Positions 1-10,770 of a DNA stretch of 64,000 bases are shown here, piece after piece. The DNA is taken from assembly GCA_020465985.1 (NCBI GenBank), contig JAANYP010002850.1, positions 5,569 through 69,568 on the forward strand, given 5' to 3'. Under the pieces are notes generated by a model. The model ran no database searches, was not told where the DNA came from, and was given only the letters and a program-made list of their open reading frames with translations. Numbering within the stretch: position 1 is the first letter of the stretch; each line of letters begins with the position of its first letter. Origin of the DNA: Centrapalus pauciflorus (taxonomy: Eukaryota > Streptophyta > Magnoliopsida > Asterales > Asteraceae). Made by a program: the position numbers and the translations under genes.

Positions 1-471
1 AGTGGCAATATTTGAAGAAAACTCAGACCAACCAGTTCTTTTGGGGCTTAAACATTGCTGAATAATGTGCACAAAGTATTTCCATTTAGGAGAAAAATGT
101 GCCTTAAGAAAAGTAAAAGAATCAGCAGGGCCCCTATAACCAATATTTTGAAGACCAAAATGTAAAGCTTGAAGGGATAGGTCGGTTATACCTGAGGCAT
201 CTTGAAGATGCAAGTGACGTCTGATGGATTCCTCAGTGATATGGATAGTAGTTCCATCAATCTTGGAAAGAAGGGTAGGCACTCCATTGATGGTTTGAAC
301 AGATGCATGGTTCCAAAACTGTTCTATATGGGAGATGTATATAGTAGGGTTTATGGTTAGGGCATAATGAATATGGGAGTGCCTGAGGAAATCCATCATT
401 GTATGGAACGGTTGAAGTTCAGAGTGTTTGAGAGAGTATGGAAGGCAGTTGTGTTCTTTGACAAACTCCAT
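1..471 (-). CDS. env-position ORF of element A, N-terminal part
   Basis: An open frame of 157 codons runs from an ATG at 471 off the left edge. It sits where Sireviruses carry their third ORF. The N-terminal part has the pattern MMDFL, YALT, P-x-IY and EQFW, which recurs in the third ORFs of B (8662-7633) and C (33365 leftwards). It resembles a domain I believe is catalogued as a putative plant transposon protein. No signal peptide or hydrophobic membrane segment is visible, so 'envelope-like' describes position only and the function is unknown. Confidence 0.75.
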   Translation of the reverse strand, partial: MEFVKEHNCLPYSLKHSELQPFHTMMDFLRHSHIHYALTINPTIYISHIEQFWNHASVQTINGVPTLLSKIDGTTIHITEESIRRHLHLQDASGITDLSLQALHFGLQNIGYRGPADSFTFLKAHFSPKWKYFVHIIQQCLSPKRTGWSEFSSNIAT

Positions 472-813
472 GGATGATCAAACGATGGTTTTAGGGTTTG
501 AAAGAAGAATGTGTGATTCGTTCAGTGAGAAAGCAGAAGGCCGTGGAAGAAAAATATGTAACTGGTAGTTACAACTGAACGAAACTGGGACCTTTAAAGG
601 TTTCGAAAAGGTTAGGTCCCGCGCACACATTTGAAAATTACCTAAATACCCTGCACACTTTGACAGATCAAGTGAAAATAACTAGCAGTCCGAGAAAATG
701 AACTAGCAGCATGAGAAAAGACTCATGCTGTTAGTGTAAATTTGTGCAAATTTTCAATGGAACAGTGTCTCCCCCTTAAATTAGCATATTGAGTTGATAA
801 TAATAAAAATCAA
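472..813 (-). other. Pol to third-ORF spacer of element A
   Basis: This untranslated spacer carries a polypurine block on the minus strand (AAGGGGGAGA at about 769-778) just after pol. It also has several copies of the word TCATGCTG(C/T)TAG or TCGGACTGCTAG at 680-735. The same word is iterated in A's LTR. I see no ORF of note. Confidence 0.6.
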
Positions 814-3800
814 TTAATCCATGTTTACCATACCAATGTTTGATATTAGGAAAGTGAACCTTCCTACATCAAACGGTTTTGTAAATAGATCAGCTAGCTG
901 ATCATCAGTATGTATTTTGGTAACTTGGATTAACTTCTTTTCATTACAATCTCTGATGAAGTGAAATCTGATTTCTATATGCTTTGTTTTTGGGAATTTC
1001 ACTGGGTTTTGCACAATGCTAATGGCACTTGAATTGTCAATATAAATAGGAGTGGATAAGAAATTCATACCATAGTCTCTTAGCTGATTTTGAATCCACA
1101 TTACCTGGGAGCAGCAGCTTGCAGCTGCTACGTATTCTGCTTCAGTGGATGATGTGGAGACAGTTGTTTGCTTTTTGCATTGCCAAGAGACCAGTCTTGC
1201 TCCTAAGTATTGACATCCACCAGTTGTGGATTTCCTGTCAATGTTTCAACCACCATAGTCACTGTCAGAATAAGCAGTTAGTTCAAAAGGAGAGTCTTTA
1301 GGATACCATAGGCCTAAATGTGGTTGGCCTTTAAGATATCTAAAGATTCTTTTAACAGCAACCAAGTGAGAATCCTTTGGAGAGCATTGAAACCTAGCAC
1401 ACACACAGACAGCAAACATAATATCAGGTCTTGAAGATGTTAGATACATGAGAGATCTTATAAGGGATCTGTATAGATGAATATCCACATCTATGCCATC
1501 TTTGTCTGTATGGAGCTGTTTATGAGGATCCATTGGAGTGCTTGCAACCTTTGTGTCTTGATAGCCAAACTTTTCCAATATGTCTTTGACATACTTTGAT
1601 TGACTTATGAATAGACCAGTAGGCTTCTGTTTAACCTGCAGCCCTAGAAAGAATGTGAGTTCCCCCATTGAACTCATTTGAAACTTTTTGTGCATTAGGG
1701 CCTCAAAATCTTTGCACAACCTATCATTAGTTGAGCCAAAGATGATGTCATCAACATAGATTTGGACAAGAATAATCTCAGCTTTGATGGATTTAGTGAA
1801 AAGTGTTTTATCCAGAGTGCCTCTCTTGAATCCATTCTGTAGAAGATATGATGACAGTGTGTCATACCATGCTCTGGGGGCTTGGTGAAGACCATAGAGA
1901 GCTTTGACTAGCTTGTACACCCTGTCTGGATACTTGTAGTCTTCAAAACCAGGAGGTTGACACACATACACTTCCTCTTCAATTGTCCCATACAGGAAAG
2001 CAGACTTAACATCCATTTGATACACTTTAAATCCTTTGAAACTTGCATATGCTAGAAACAGTCTGATGGCTTCAATTCTTGCTACTGGAGCAAAGACATC
2101 ATCATAATCTATTCCTTCTTCTTGAGTGTACCCTTGTGCTACTAGTCTTGCTTTGTTCTTGATGACTATCCCTCTCTCATCCTTCTTGTTTCTGAACACC
2201 CATCTTGTACCTATTGCTCTCTTAACTTTAGGAAGATCCACCAGAGTCCATACATTCTGAATTTTGAACTGTAAAAGCTCTTCTTGCATAGCTTCAATCC
2301 AGGATGAATCTTTTAATGCTTCTGATGCCTTTTTAGGTTCCAATTGAGACATGAAACAGGCATGTTCAAAAGCAGCTAGACTGAATTCAGGAACTGCTAG
2401 TTCAGCAGCAGCAGCCTCATTTTGAACCATTTTCCTTGTTTGAACAGGAGTGCTTGGATCACCCAGTATTTGATTGAGAGGGTGATACTTGTGAACTCTT
2501 AGTGTGGGCTCTCTCTCTGTTTGAAAAGAAGTTCCAAGGTTGGTATCATCTCCATCAGAACCAGTGAATGGTTCAGTTTCTGAAACAGCTTGACTTGAAT
2601 CTGGGACTGTTTCCTGTTGTGTTGGAGCTGTTCTTTCAGAACTTTGGAGTGGCACTTCAGTGTCTGGATTTGTATCATTCAGGACCCCTGGAGGATCACA
2701 AGACAGAAGTGGTAGAGTGGTGAAATCATCCCAACTTGTTGAATCTGCAGCAGTCTGAGACTTTGAGCCAACAGCATGAGAAATTGTATTGGCAGCATGA
2801 GAATTTGTGTTAGCAGCTTCAACCCTGTATGCATCAGCTTCTGCAGTATACTCAACAAAGCTCAGAGAATTTGTTAGTGAATCTAAATCAAACAACCAAT
2901 CAGGACCAGTGCCTTTGATATTAGCAGTATTTTCATTAAATTCAACATTGGCACTTTCCTCAATTGTTTTAGACACACTGTTGTATACTCTATAGGCTTT
3001 ACTTTGAGTTGAGTATCCTACAAAGAATCCTTCTTCAGCCTTACTCTCAAACTTCCCTAAGTGAGTCTTAGTGTGAAGAATAGTACATGGGCATCCAAAA
3101 GGCTTGAAGAAAGCTATTAGGGGACTTCTGTTATGGAATAACTCATAAGGAGTTTTTCCTTGAGATTGGACAACTTGAACCCTATTTAGAACATAACAGG
3201 CTGTATTAACAGCTTCTGCCCAGAAAGTCATTGGCAGATTTGAATCAGCTAGCATTGTTCTAGCAGCCTCAATTAATGTTCTGTTCTTTCTTTCAGCTAC
3301 ACCATTTTGCTGTGGTGTTCTTGGTGCACTATATTGTCTATCAATGCCTTTGGATTCACAAAAACTGTTTAGAATGTGATTTTTAAATTCAGTTCCATTG
3401 TCTGATCTTATCACCTTAACTTTGGAATTGGATTGGTTTTCTATCTTAAGGACAAAAGACTTAACTAGCTCAGCAGTTTCATCTTTGGACCTAAGAAAGT
3501 AAACCCAAGTAAATCTGGTGAAATCATCAACAATGACTAAACAGTATGCCCTTTTATTCAAACTCAAAACAGATGTTGGACCAAATAGATCCATATGTAA
3601 CAACTGAAGAACAGATGAGATTGAATTTACTTCTTTGGCCTTATGAGAAGTTTTGTGTTGCTTAACTTTAAGACATGCTACACAATGATCATCACAAATG
3701 AACTCCTTTTGTGGTAATCCTCTTACCAGATTCTTTTTAACTAAAGCATTCATGGACTTGAAGTTCATGTGACACATCCTTCTATGCCAAAGAGCAGACT

Positions 3801-4311
3801 CTTTTGATGATGCTTTGGATATTAAACAGCTTAAAGTATTTGATTTAGTCAAGAGAGCTGTGTCCAGGCAGTAAACATTGTCCTTTCTTGGTGTTCTAAG
3901 TAAAACAAGATTTTCAGGAATTTTGAAATCCTTTGAAAGAACAATGCACTCAGAATCTGTGAACAGAACAATGTTTTGTTTGTCACAGATTTGAGAGACA
4001 CTCAATAAATTGTACTTAAGCTGTTCAACATACAGAACATCATGGAATGTCATGTTGCCTGCATTAACAGTACCCTTACCTGTAACCTTACCTCCTTTTG
4101 AGTTGCCTCCAAATGCAACAAAACCTCCATCAAAACCTTTGAAATTTGACAGGCATTCAGAATTGCCTGTCATGTGCCTAGAGCATCCACTGTCCAGATG
4201 CCATCTTGTTCTATGAGGAGACCTGTGGTTGCCCTGCACAAATAACAGCTTAGTTAGTAGTGGAGTAAACCCAAACCAAATTGGTTTTGGGTTGGCCTTG
4301 TACATTGACAT
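814..4311 (-). pseudogene. pol: Pol polyprotein of element A, one internal stop
   Basis: The Copia-order polyprotein is in one frame. It has a protease with DSGCSRHMTG near residue 40, a GAG-pre-integrase zinc region with LWHRRMCHMN and CVAC, and an integrase with HMD (~242), SDNG (~302) and AERKNR (~340) as the D,D,E triad. Reverse transcriptase follows with YVDD near residue 850, then RNase H. A TGA at 1246-1248 in RNase H (after YSDSDYGG) is the only break, and the same frame resumes to a natural stop at 814. Leader residues before the protease are poorly conserved, so the true start may be the splice-like site at 4233. Pol lies in a different frame from gag. Confidence 0.92.
4234..4259 (-). 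promoter_or_regulatory. Splice-acceptor-like signal at gag-pol junction of A
   Basis: The minus strand reads TACTAAC, a perfect branch-point consensus, at 4259-4253. It is followed by a T-rich stretch and TGTGCAG ending at 4234, directly before the protease region. The TAA inside TACTAAC is in the gag frame. Equivalent signals occur in B and C. Use in splicing is inference. Confidence 0.5.
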
Positions 4312-4451
4312 AACTAAAAACTGTTTTTTGACTTCTTATATTTGGTGAGATCTACTGATGGAGTCTTTGGAGAGTATTTAGTGATAATGTGAGGTATCCA
4401 ACTATTTTGATCATCTTTTCTTCTGACAGTCTCAAATGATTCACTAGCAGC

Positions 4452-6878
4452 TCAAGTTTGATGCCCAGCAGCTTGAGCTGTGTTTGTAGTGCTAACAATT
4501 TCAGTTTTTGCACTAACAGCATCAGATTTTGACTTAGCAGTCTGATCTTTTGCATTAGCAGTTTGAGCAACAGATTTGTCCTTGACACACCATATTTGTT
4601 TAAAACTTGATTTAGGCTTTGCCAAAACTTGTTTTTGATGTGTGGACTGTTTTTTATTAACTTTTGAGAATCTGTGATCAATTGTTCTCTTTGGAGCTGC
4701 TGTGGAAGGTTTCACTTTTGAGTGCTTTGCCTGATTAGGATTTGATTTTGTGTGATGCACAGTCTGTTTTGCAACAGCTGGTTTGTAAAAACAATCCTTG
4801 GCTAAGTGATTCTTCCTTCCACAGTGAAAGCATCTTTTGACAGTTTGAATTGGAACACCAGACTTTTCTGTCAATTTCTGGTTCTTGTTTCTCTGGTTTC
4901 CTCTTACCTGCTGTTGTTTAGGAAACTTTTGAACACCATGCTTTTTGCATGTGCAGATAGAAACAGTTTTACCTCTTTTAGTTCCTTTTGATGAAGATGC
5001 AGTGTTACAGTTAGAATGTACAGAAACTTGTGGAGTAGCATTGCATACACTCATCTTCTCTTTTCCTTTCTTACTGGGAACTTGGACTTCTATGGTTGCA
5101 CTCTTTGTGTCACAGTCTCTATTTTGACTCTTATCTTCTTTTAATTCAGGACTGTTATCAAGAATAGGATCTACAATAGTCATAGACTCATCTAGTGGTT
5201 CATTGACGAGTCTATCAGCAACTTCACTCATTGGATGAATGTACTTGTTATTATATGGAGGTGGAGTAGCTCTGTATCCTATTCCTTCTTTGGGATTGAC
5301 CTGAGATTTCACTCTATCTTTGAATTGAACTTCCATTAGGTGTTCTAGCTTTTGATTTGCTAACTTGAAGTTTCCTAGATCTATGTTAACAGATTCTAGT
5401 TTCTTATTAGCCTCTAACACCTTCTGTTCAGTCTCTTCTACCTTTTTATTCAGAGATTCTATTTTCTTATTGAGTTCCTTTTTCTCCCATTCATGATAGG
5501 TTCTATCATACCCCATTTGAATCTCATTATCCTTATAATCATTGATCTGTTTTTCCAGATCTTCTATGGCTTGCATATATTCATATCTCCTTTCTTCCAT
5601 CTTAGCTAGAGTTTTGCACATGCTCTCATTATGATCTCTGTACTTTTTAACCATATTTTTGCATGATTGAGAGCAGAGTTTAGAATTTACCTCAGATGGT
5701 AGTTCAGTGGAGGAGACATTTGATGTTTCTGCCATAAGTGCTTGATTTTGAAATTCTTCCTCTGTCTGATCACTCCAGTCAAACACATTGTCTTCTTGAG
5801 AGACAAGTGCTGTTGATGAGGACGCTTGGATGGGCTGTGAAGTCCTTGATGGCTGTTGACCTTGAGATCTACATTCTCTGGCAAAGTGACCAAGCTTATG
5901 GCATTTATAGCATTCCACTTTTGATTTATCAAAAGATGGTTTGCCTTCTGTCTTGGCTTGAAAGTTGGCCCTACCAGTTCTTTTCAGAAATCTTTTGGCT
6001 CTCATGGTCAGCATTGCATGTTGCCACTTTAAATCCATCTCTTCAAGATCATCTGGATGAATTTGTTCCAAGTCTTCAACATTTAGAGCAAATAATCCAT
6101 CATTGGCAACAAAAGCCTCATAGGGAGTTTCAGCAGAATAGCCATCACCACCTGAAAAAGAATCACAGTTATTAGATTTTTCAGAAGACAGAAGAGCAGT
6201 GTTGTGATTATAAGAAAAGGATTTCTTTTTAGCATCAATCTCAGTCTCAAACACTCTTAAACTGTTATACAGATCATCCAATTCTATCTCATCAAGTGTG
6301 TCTTTTGTTCTCCACTGTGCAGCATAGACTGTCCATTCTTCTCCAAGAGATCTGAGAAACTTTCTGTTGACTTCATCTTGATCCAGATTGACCTTTGCAC
6401 TTTCCAGTTCACTTATCAGTTTGTTGAACCTGTCAAAGATTTGAGTGAGGTTTTCATTCTTGCCACCAGAAAAGTTTTCATACTGCTGTTTCAAGAGGTC
6501 TTTTTGATTTCTCTTGGTACTGGCATTACCAGCAAACCTCTTCTCTAAGGCATTCCAAAGAGAGTGAGCAGTATAAAACTTTTTGAACTGATGTTGATAA
6601 GCATTAGGAATGGCTATTTGTAATAGTGTGAGTGCTTTCACTTCATTCATTCTAGCCTTCCTTTCAAGTTTAGTTTTTGGAGGAGTTTTGACTGGTTTTC
6701 CCTCAGCATCAAGTTCTGGATCAACTACAGGAGGGAATTCAACAGCTTCCCATATGTCATAATCAATGAATTGAATATGCTGTTGAATCCTGAGTTTCCA
6801 CATCTCAAACTCAGTGGGCTTGAGCATAGGCACTTTGAGTCCTTGCCCAGATCCACTGCTGCTATTTTCAAATTCCAT
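4452..6878 (-). CDS. gag: Gag polyprotein of element A
   Basis: This 808-codon structural protein starts at the ATG 60 bases after the primer site. Residues ~1-240 are a UBN2/Copia-type capsid region (LWNALEKRFAG, LLKQQYENF, FLRSLGEEW). A CCHC knuckle (CYKCHKLGHFAREC) lies near residue 321. A long charged coiled-coil segment covers ~400-520, and a second knuckle (CFHCGRKNHLAKDC) lies near 690. The TGA at 4452 may be premature: past it the frame still reads SFETVRRKDDQNSW, then hits TAG near 4316 and TAA inside the acceptor-like motif. The 3' part of the ORF encodes several copies of the element's iterated word. Confidence 0.9.
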   Translation of the reverse strand: MEFENSSSGSGQGLKVPMLKPTEFEMWKLRIQQHIQFIDYDIWEAVEFPPVVDPELDAEGKPVKTPPKTKLERKARMNEVKALTLLQIAIPNAYQHQFKKFYTAHSLWNALEKRFAGNASTKRNQKDLLKQQYENFSGGKNENLTQIFDRFNKLISELESAKVNLDQDEVNRKFLRSLGEEWTVYAAQWRTKDTLDEIELDDLYNSLRVFETEIDAKKKSFSYNHNTALLSSEKSNNCDSFSGGDGYSAETPYEAFVANDGLFALNVEDLEQIHPDDLEEMDLKWQHAMLTMRAKRFLKRTGRANFQAKTEGKPSFDKSKVECYKCHKLGHFARECRSQGQQPSRTSQPIQASSSTALVSQEDNVFDWSDQTEEEFQNQALMAETSNVSSTELPSEVNSKLCSQSCKNMVKKYRDHNESMCKTLAKMEERRYEYMQAIEDLEKQINDYKDNEIQMGYDRTYHEWEKKELNKKIESLNKKVEETEQKVLEANKKLESVNIDLGNFKLANQKLEHLMEVQFKDRVKSQVNPKEGIGYRATPPPYNNKYIHPMSEVADRLVNEPLDESMTIVDPILDNSPELKEDKSQNRDCDTKSATIEVQVPSKKGKEKMSVCNATPQVSVHSNCNTASSSKGTKRGKTVSICTCKKHGVQKFPKQQQVRGNQRNKNQKLTEKSGVPIQTVKRCFHCGRKNHLAKDCFYKPAVAKQTVHHTKSNPNQAKHSKVKPSTAAPKRTIDHRFSKVNKKQSTHQKQVLAKPKSSFKQIWCVKDKSVAQTANAKDQTAKSKSDAVSAKTEIVSTTNTAQAAGHQT

Positions 6879-6938
6879 TGTAAAAGATTAAAAATTTTGA
6901 AGAAAGTTTTCGACTTTGAAAAACAAAGAACGACCTGT

Positions 6939-6951
6939 GGCTCTGATACCA
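6939..6951 (-). promoter_or_regulatory. Primer binding site of element A
   Basis: The minus strand reads TGGTATCAGAGCC, complementary to the 3' end of plant initiator-Met tRNA. It starts two bases inside the 5' LTR end. Confidence 0.93.
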
Positions 6952-7317
6952 CTTGTCAGGATCTAAAACTGAATAACCAAGATTAACTGATTTGAAATTT
7001 ATCAGAGTATAAATCAATAATCTTGCTTTGAATCAAAGTTTAATTAAGAAGTTTGCGGAATAACACTTAATTATTTTAACAAAAACTTTCAGAACTAATG
7101 AAGCATAAAACATAAGAAGTAAACAAGACTGTATGTATTGCTGAATTCAATGATTACAATCACCTCTAATCTGTTTTGATTAGACGAAGAACACAGACTG
7201 TTCTTAGGGTTTTACAACCTTAGAGGCTTAAGAAAACTTAATCAACAAAGCAATTACAGACTCAAAATATGCAGAAAACTTCTATATACTTCTATATAAT
7301 AGAATGACCTGTTCTCT

Positions 7318-7328
7318 GTATTTATATT
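7318..7328 (-). promoter_or_regulatory. TATA box of element A LTR
   Basis: The minus strand reads AATATAAATAC within the 5' LTR. Transcription of A would start some 30 bases to the left. Position in the LTR is typical of the U3/R border. Confidence 0.6.
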
Positions 7329-7437
7329 GCTTTTTGGACTTGTTTCCTTGAAGGACTATGACTTATCTGATAGTAGATATGCTGGAATCTTCATGTAGAT
7401 ATCGTTTCCTGAAAATCAGCACTTTCTGTTTATGAAA

Positions 7438-7612
7438 CTGTTGAGCAGCTTGAATCTCTTGACAGCATGAACTGAGCAACTTGAGTTGTTTTACTCTGGC
7501 AGCTTGAACTTTTACACTGGCAGCTCGAGTTTCTTCAACTAGCAGCATGAACTTTGTATTTACATGAAAAATCTACTAACAGTCTGAGAAGTCTAACTAA
7601 CAGCTTGAATGT
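7438..7612 (-). repeat. Iterated word YTCA(A/T)GCTG in A LTR
   Basis: About eight or nine spaced variants of TTCAAGCTGCCAGT / TTCATGCTGCTAGT / CTCAGACTGTTAG lie upstream of the TATA box. They are not a strict tandem array. The placement suggests a U3 cis-element cluster, which is inference. Confidence 0.65.
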
Positions 7613-7632
7613 ACTTAAACTATTTCCCAACA

Positions 7633-8662
7633 GAAGATCCATTTCTGAGGCCACACCTGAGGGACCCGCAGCATCCAATGATGGACCTGCTACCGATGGC
7701 TGGACTCTGCTTGACGAAGGCCTTGATGCCTGAGTTGGTCTTTCCTGAGCTCTTTGTCGTCTTCTCTGTTGTGGCTGAGGGCGTTGTTGTTGTTGTGGCT
7801 GTTGCTGCTGTTGCGGTACTTGCTGCGGCTGAGGCTGAGGCCCTTCTCCAGCCCAGTTCACCCCATCTGGGGCTACAAAATCCAGATCTACCACTGCACC
7901 GAAGAGAGGTGCATCCAGTGGTCTAATCTGTTCTACCCTACGAGCATTATGAGATTGGCAATCAGAAAAAATGCGCTTATCTATCACTGCCACACTCTGA
8001 ATATTTTGTAGCTGTGGCAGGTTCGGCAAAAAATGGCGGATCAACATCATGACAAAACGCGGATACATCAAGAATCTCTCACGCGCTGGAGCAGTTATTT
8101 GATGAACAAACTCCGCAAAGAACATTTCGGAGAAGCTGAAACTCTTATTGTACACCAAGGCAATCATCGCCGACTGCATCTTGGATACGATATAATCAAA
8201 ACCTGCCTTTTTAGGTGCAAAGCACACCATAATGACATGTGCCAGGTACCTCCATTGGCCGATCAGACCGCTCTTCATATACGAAGCTTTAGCTATATCC
8301 AGTCCATAACCCATTCGTAAAAAGGCTGCTTGCCTTATGTCCAATGTGAAATCGATTGGCCCAGCTTCCTGTTCTACAGTCCCCAGCTGCAAAACTCTTC
8401 GTAGCATATCTACAGAAAACAAAATAGGATGCCCAGCAACTATTGTCTTCAACACTGTAGGCGTCACGGTACAGTCGACTTGCAAGTGATCCCAGAATTG
8501 CCTAACATATGGCAATATGATCTGTACATTATGTGAAAGTGCATATGACACCCTAGAATGTGCCAAGAAATCCATCATTGGTCTAAAAGCCTGAGCTTCA
8601 GGAAGCTCCCGATCTGGCGATATGACCATATTATGCTTCTGAAAGAAAGCTCTTTCACCCAT
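7633..8662 (-). pseudogene. env-position ORF of element B, cut by element A
   Basis: The frame is open from an ATG at 8662 for 343 codons until the LTR of A at 7632; the residues past that point come from LTR sequence. The N-terminal ~230 residues match the A and C third ORFs (MMDFL, YALS, RQFW, LMYPRFV). A glutamine/arginine-rich low-complexity tract (poly-Q then RRRQRAQER) follows at ~255-295, then a Ser/Pro-rich stretch. There is no membrane segment. The C-terminal part should lie beyond A, left of the window. The biochemical role is unknown. Confidence 0.8.
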
Positions 8663-9589
8663 ATCTGCATATTAAAGAATAAAATATATCAGAAGTGAAA
8701 AAATAAAAATGAAACTTGATTAAATTCAAATTTATTTTATTTTGAACTTACAAAGTTCAAAATCCAACACATTTGAATTTCTACAAGATTGAATTTAAAA
8801 TTATGCAAACATTTCGACTTTAATACTAAATTCGAAGGACATGTTCGAATTTGACTTGAATTCGAGTTTGCTGACAAATTCGAATTTACTGACAAATTCG
8901 AACCTGATGAACAAAATCGAATTCGGTCACTTTCAAACACAAGTCCATGATTTAAACCCCATTAGACTTAGAAAATAGTATTCACTAGTCCTAGTAGGTT
9001 CTAATTGAAGATATATGTAACTAATTTGAGGTTTCACCGGTTAAAACTTGTGATTTTGAATCACTAAGTTTAAAACCTTAAAACTTCAAAACCCGTCGAT
9101 TTTTTGTAATAAATGAGTCCTAGACTACCTAAATCTTGTATAACACTTATGTTTATACCTAGATTAGCAAGTAGATTCAAGCACAAGTGGACAAAACTTC
9201 GAGTAATAGTGAAAGAATCGAAACGGCAAAGTCGAAGAATAAGTTTGAAATCACACAGAGCAAGTTCGAAACAACAAAATCGAATGTAGGTGACATTAAT
9301 GAGTCACTGTTGACCTTTATATACTAACCACCTTCGAACTTGCATTAAATTCGAATTTACTGACATTTTCGAATGTCAATTCGACTTTGTCTTAAACTCG
9401 AACATAATTGAAAATTTTAAAAATCTTTGGATAAAATTCAACTTTTTCAAACTTTTTCCACTTTTTCAAGTAACTAAACAAACTATGCAAAATTTATTCA
9501 CACAAAGCAATAGATTTTCATGCAATGTATGTTTATTCAACTAAAAATGCATCCTTAGTAACTCTGACCTTTTTCCTAAAAATTAAAAA

Positions 9590-9655
9590 TGAAAATAAAC
9601 TAAAATAAACTAAAAATAAAATAAAATAAAATAAAGTAAAATAAAATAAAATAAA
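9590..9655. repeat. (AAAAT)n microsatellite
   Basis: Irregular AAATAAACT units pass into AAAAT units, inside the spacer of B. Confidence 0.85.
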
Positions 9656-10029
9656 ATTTTGAACAAAACTTAAAATTAAACTACTCTAAAATACTTTCAA
9701 AATTTACATCCTAAACCTAACAGAATATTTTTGGCGAGAAAGTCAAAGGTTCAATCAGATAGCGGTGTCATATACGCACTTTTAGTATCTTACTTTCACA
9801 CTTAGGAATTTTTTATTCCTTTGGTTATTTGTCGTGACACACATTTCTAGGTGATTGTTGGTATTATTTTTCCTTTAAACATGTTACACTTTGGAATATC
9901 CCTTGGCCTTTTTACATATCAAGAAACTACCTTACGTGTCTCACACTTAGACATACTTTTATGATCAAGGCATACACACAATGATTATAACTTTTCGGTA
10001 TTGCAAATTTTCTTTAAAAGGCAAACGTC

Positions 10030-10205
10030 GGACACAGTTTTGTATTTACATACAACAGAGTGTCTTAGTTTGTCTTAAAGTTTATTTTAAAGCTAGCAAG
10101 ACATCGGTGACAGGTCTGTACCGACGTACAACAAAGCGACTTATCTTGCTAACTCGAGTCAAACCAGAGGCAACAGGTCTGTACTTACGTACAACAAAGT
10201 TACTT
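10030..10205. repeat. Three diverged repeats with GTAC-ACGTAC core
   Basis: Three copies of a CAGGTCTGTAC-xx-ACGTACAACAAAG-like block occur near 10033, 10111 and 10170. The core is a small palindrome. Spacing is 59-78 bases. Confidence 0.6.
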
Positions 10206-10770
10206 GTTTTGACTCTCAATTCACTTTCATGATTTTTCTATTCTTTTCTTTTCTTTAAGATGTATCTGATGTGGCTATACATCCCCCAGAAAATTTGCAT
10301 ACCTCATTTAGAATTATTGTCAGTATGTCTCTAACATAAAAATTAAGACCCTTTGGTCATACATCTAAGTTAGTTACACATATGACTTTTTCTTGAATAT
10401 TTTATTAGCCTTGTGATTCCCTTTGTGTATTATGCCTACCAACACATCAAACTAGAAAATGTATATCACTTAGAGTTTAAGGTGCATTATGTGTGAAAGC
10501 TTAACACTTAGAGATTGTATCGACTGTGCTAATTTTCGTCACTTTGAACCTATGAATCTAAGACTTAACTTATTTTCTAATATTCTCTTCTTTTTTTTTA
10601 GCTTTTTATGGTTTTCTCTCTTTTTTCTTTTGTTTTTCATAAATAAGAGTAAGAAAAATAAACTAACCTACTAACTTACTATAAAAGAAATTCTTCTAAG
10701 CTACTAAACTTACTATAAAAAGAAAGAAACTCTACTGCTATAAAAAGAAATAAATTCTACTAAGGTCAGG

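Larger units (their letters stand above)
1..7632 (-). mobile_element. Copia element A, Sirevirus-like, 3' end off window
   Basis: This is an LTR retrotransposon read right to left: 5' LTR, initiator-Met primer site, gag, pol in the Copia order (protease, integrase, reverse transcriptase, RNase H), then an env-position ORF. Its LTR starts TGTTGGGAAATAG at 7632 and interrupts the env-position ORF of element B, so A is younger than B. The 3' LTR lies left of position 1, so LTR divergence and the target duplication cannot be read; the right flank is GAAGA. Gag has one long frame and pol a single internal stop, making A the best preserved of the three related Copia elements here. Confidence 0.92.
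6954..7632 (-). repeat. 5' LTR of element A, 679 bp
   Basis: On the minus strand the LTR runs from TGTTGGGAAATAG to AGATCCTGACA, with TG...CA ends. It is bounded by the primer site on one side and the broken ORF of element B on the other. It holds a TATA box and a block of iterated short words. The partner LTR is outside the window. Confidence 0.85.
8663..10770 (-). other. Long pol to third-ORF spacer of element B
   Basis: This is 2.1 kb without convincing coding sequence. It contains many TTCGAA, ATTCGAG and AATCGAA words (8830-9420), an (AAAAT)n tract, a repeated GTAC-x2-ACGTAC block (10030-10205) and pyrimidine-rich stretches. A spacer this long before the third ORF may hold the leader of a subgenomic RNA; that is inference. 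Confidence 0.6.

Noticed and set aside
6939..6951. tRNA-like sequence at the primer sites
   Set aside because: Only the 12-14 bases complementary to the tRNA 3' end are present; these are primer binding sites, not tRNA genes.
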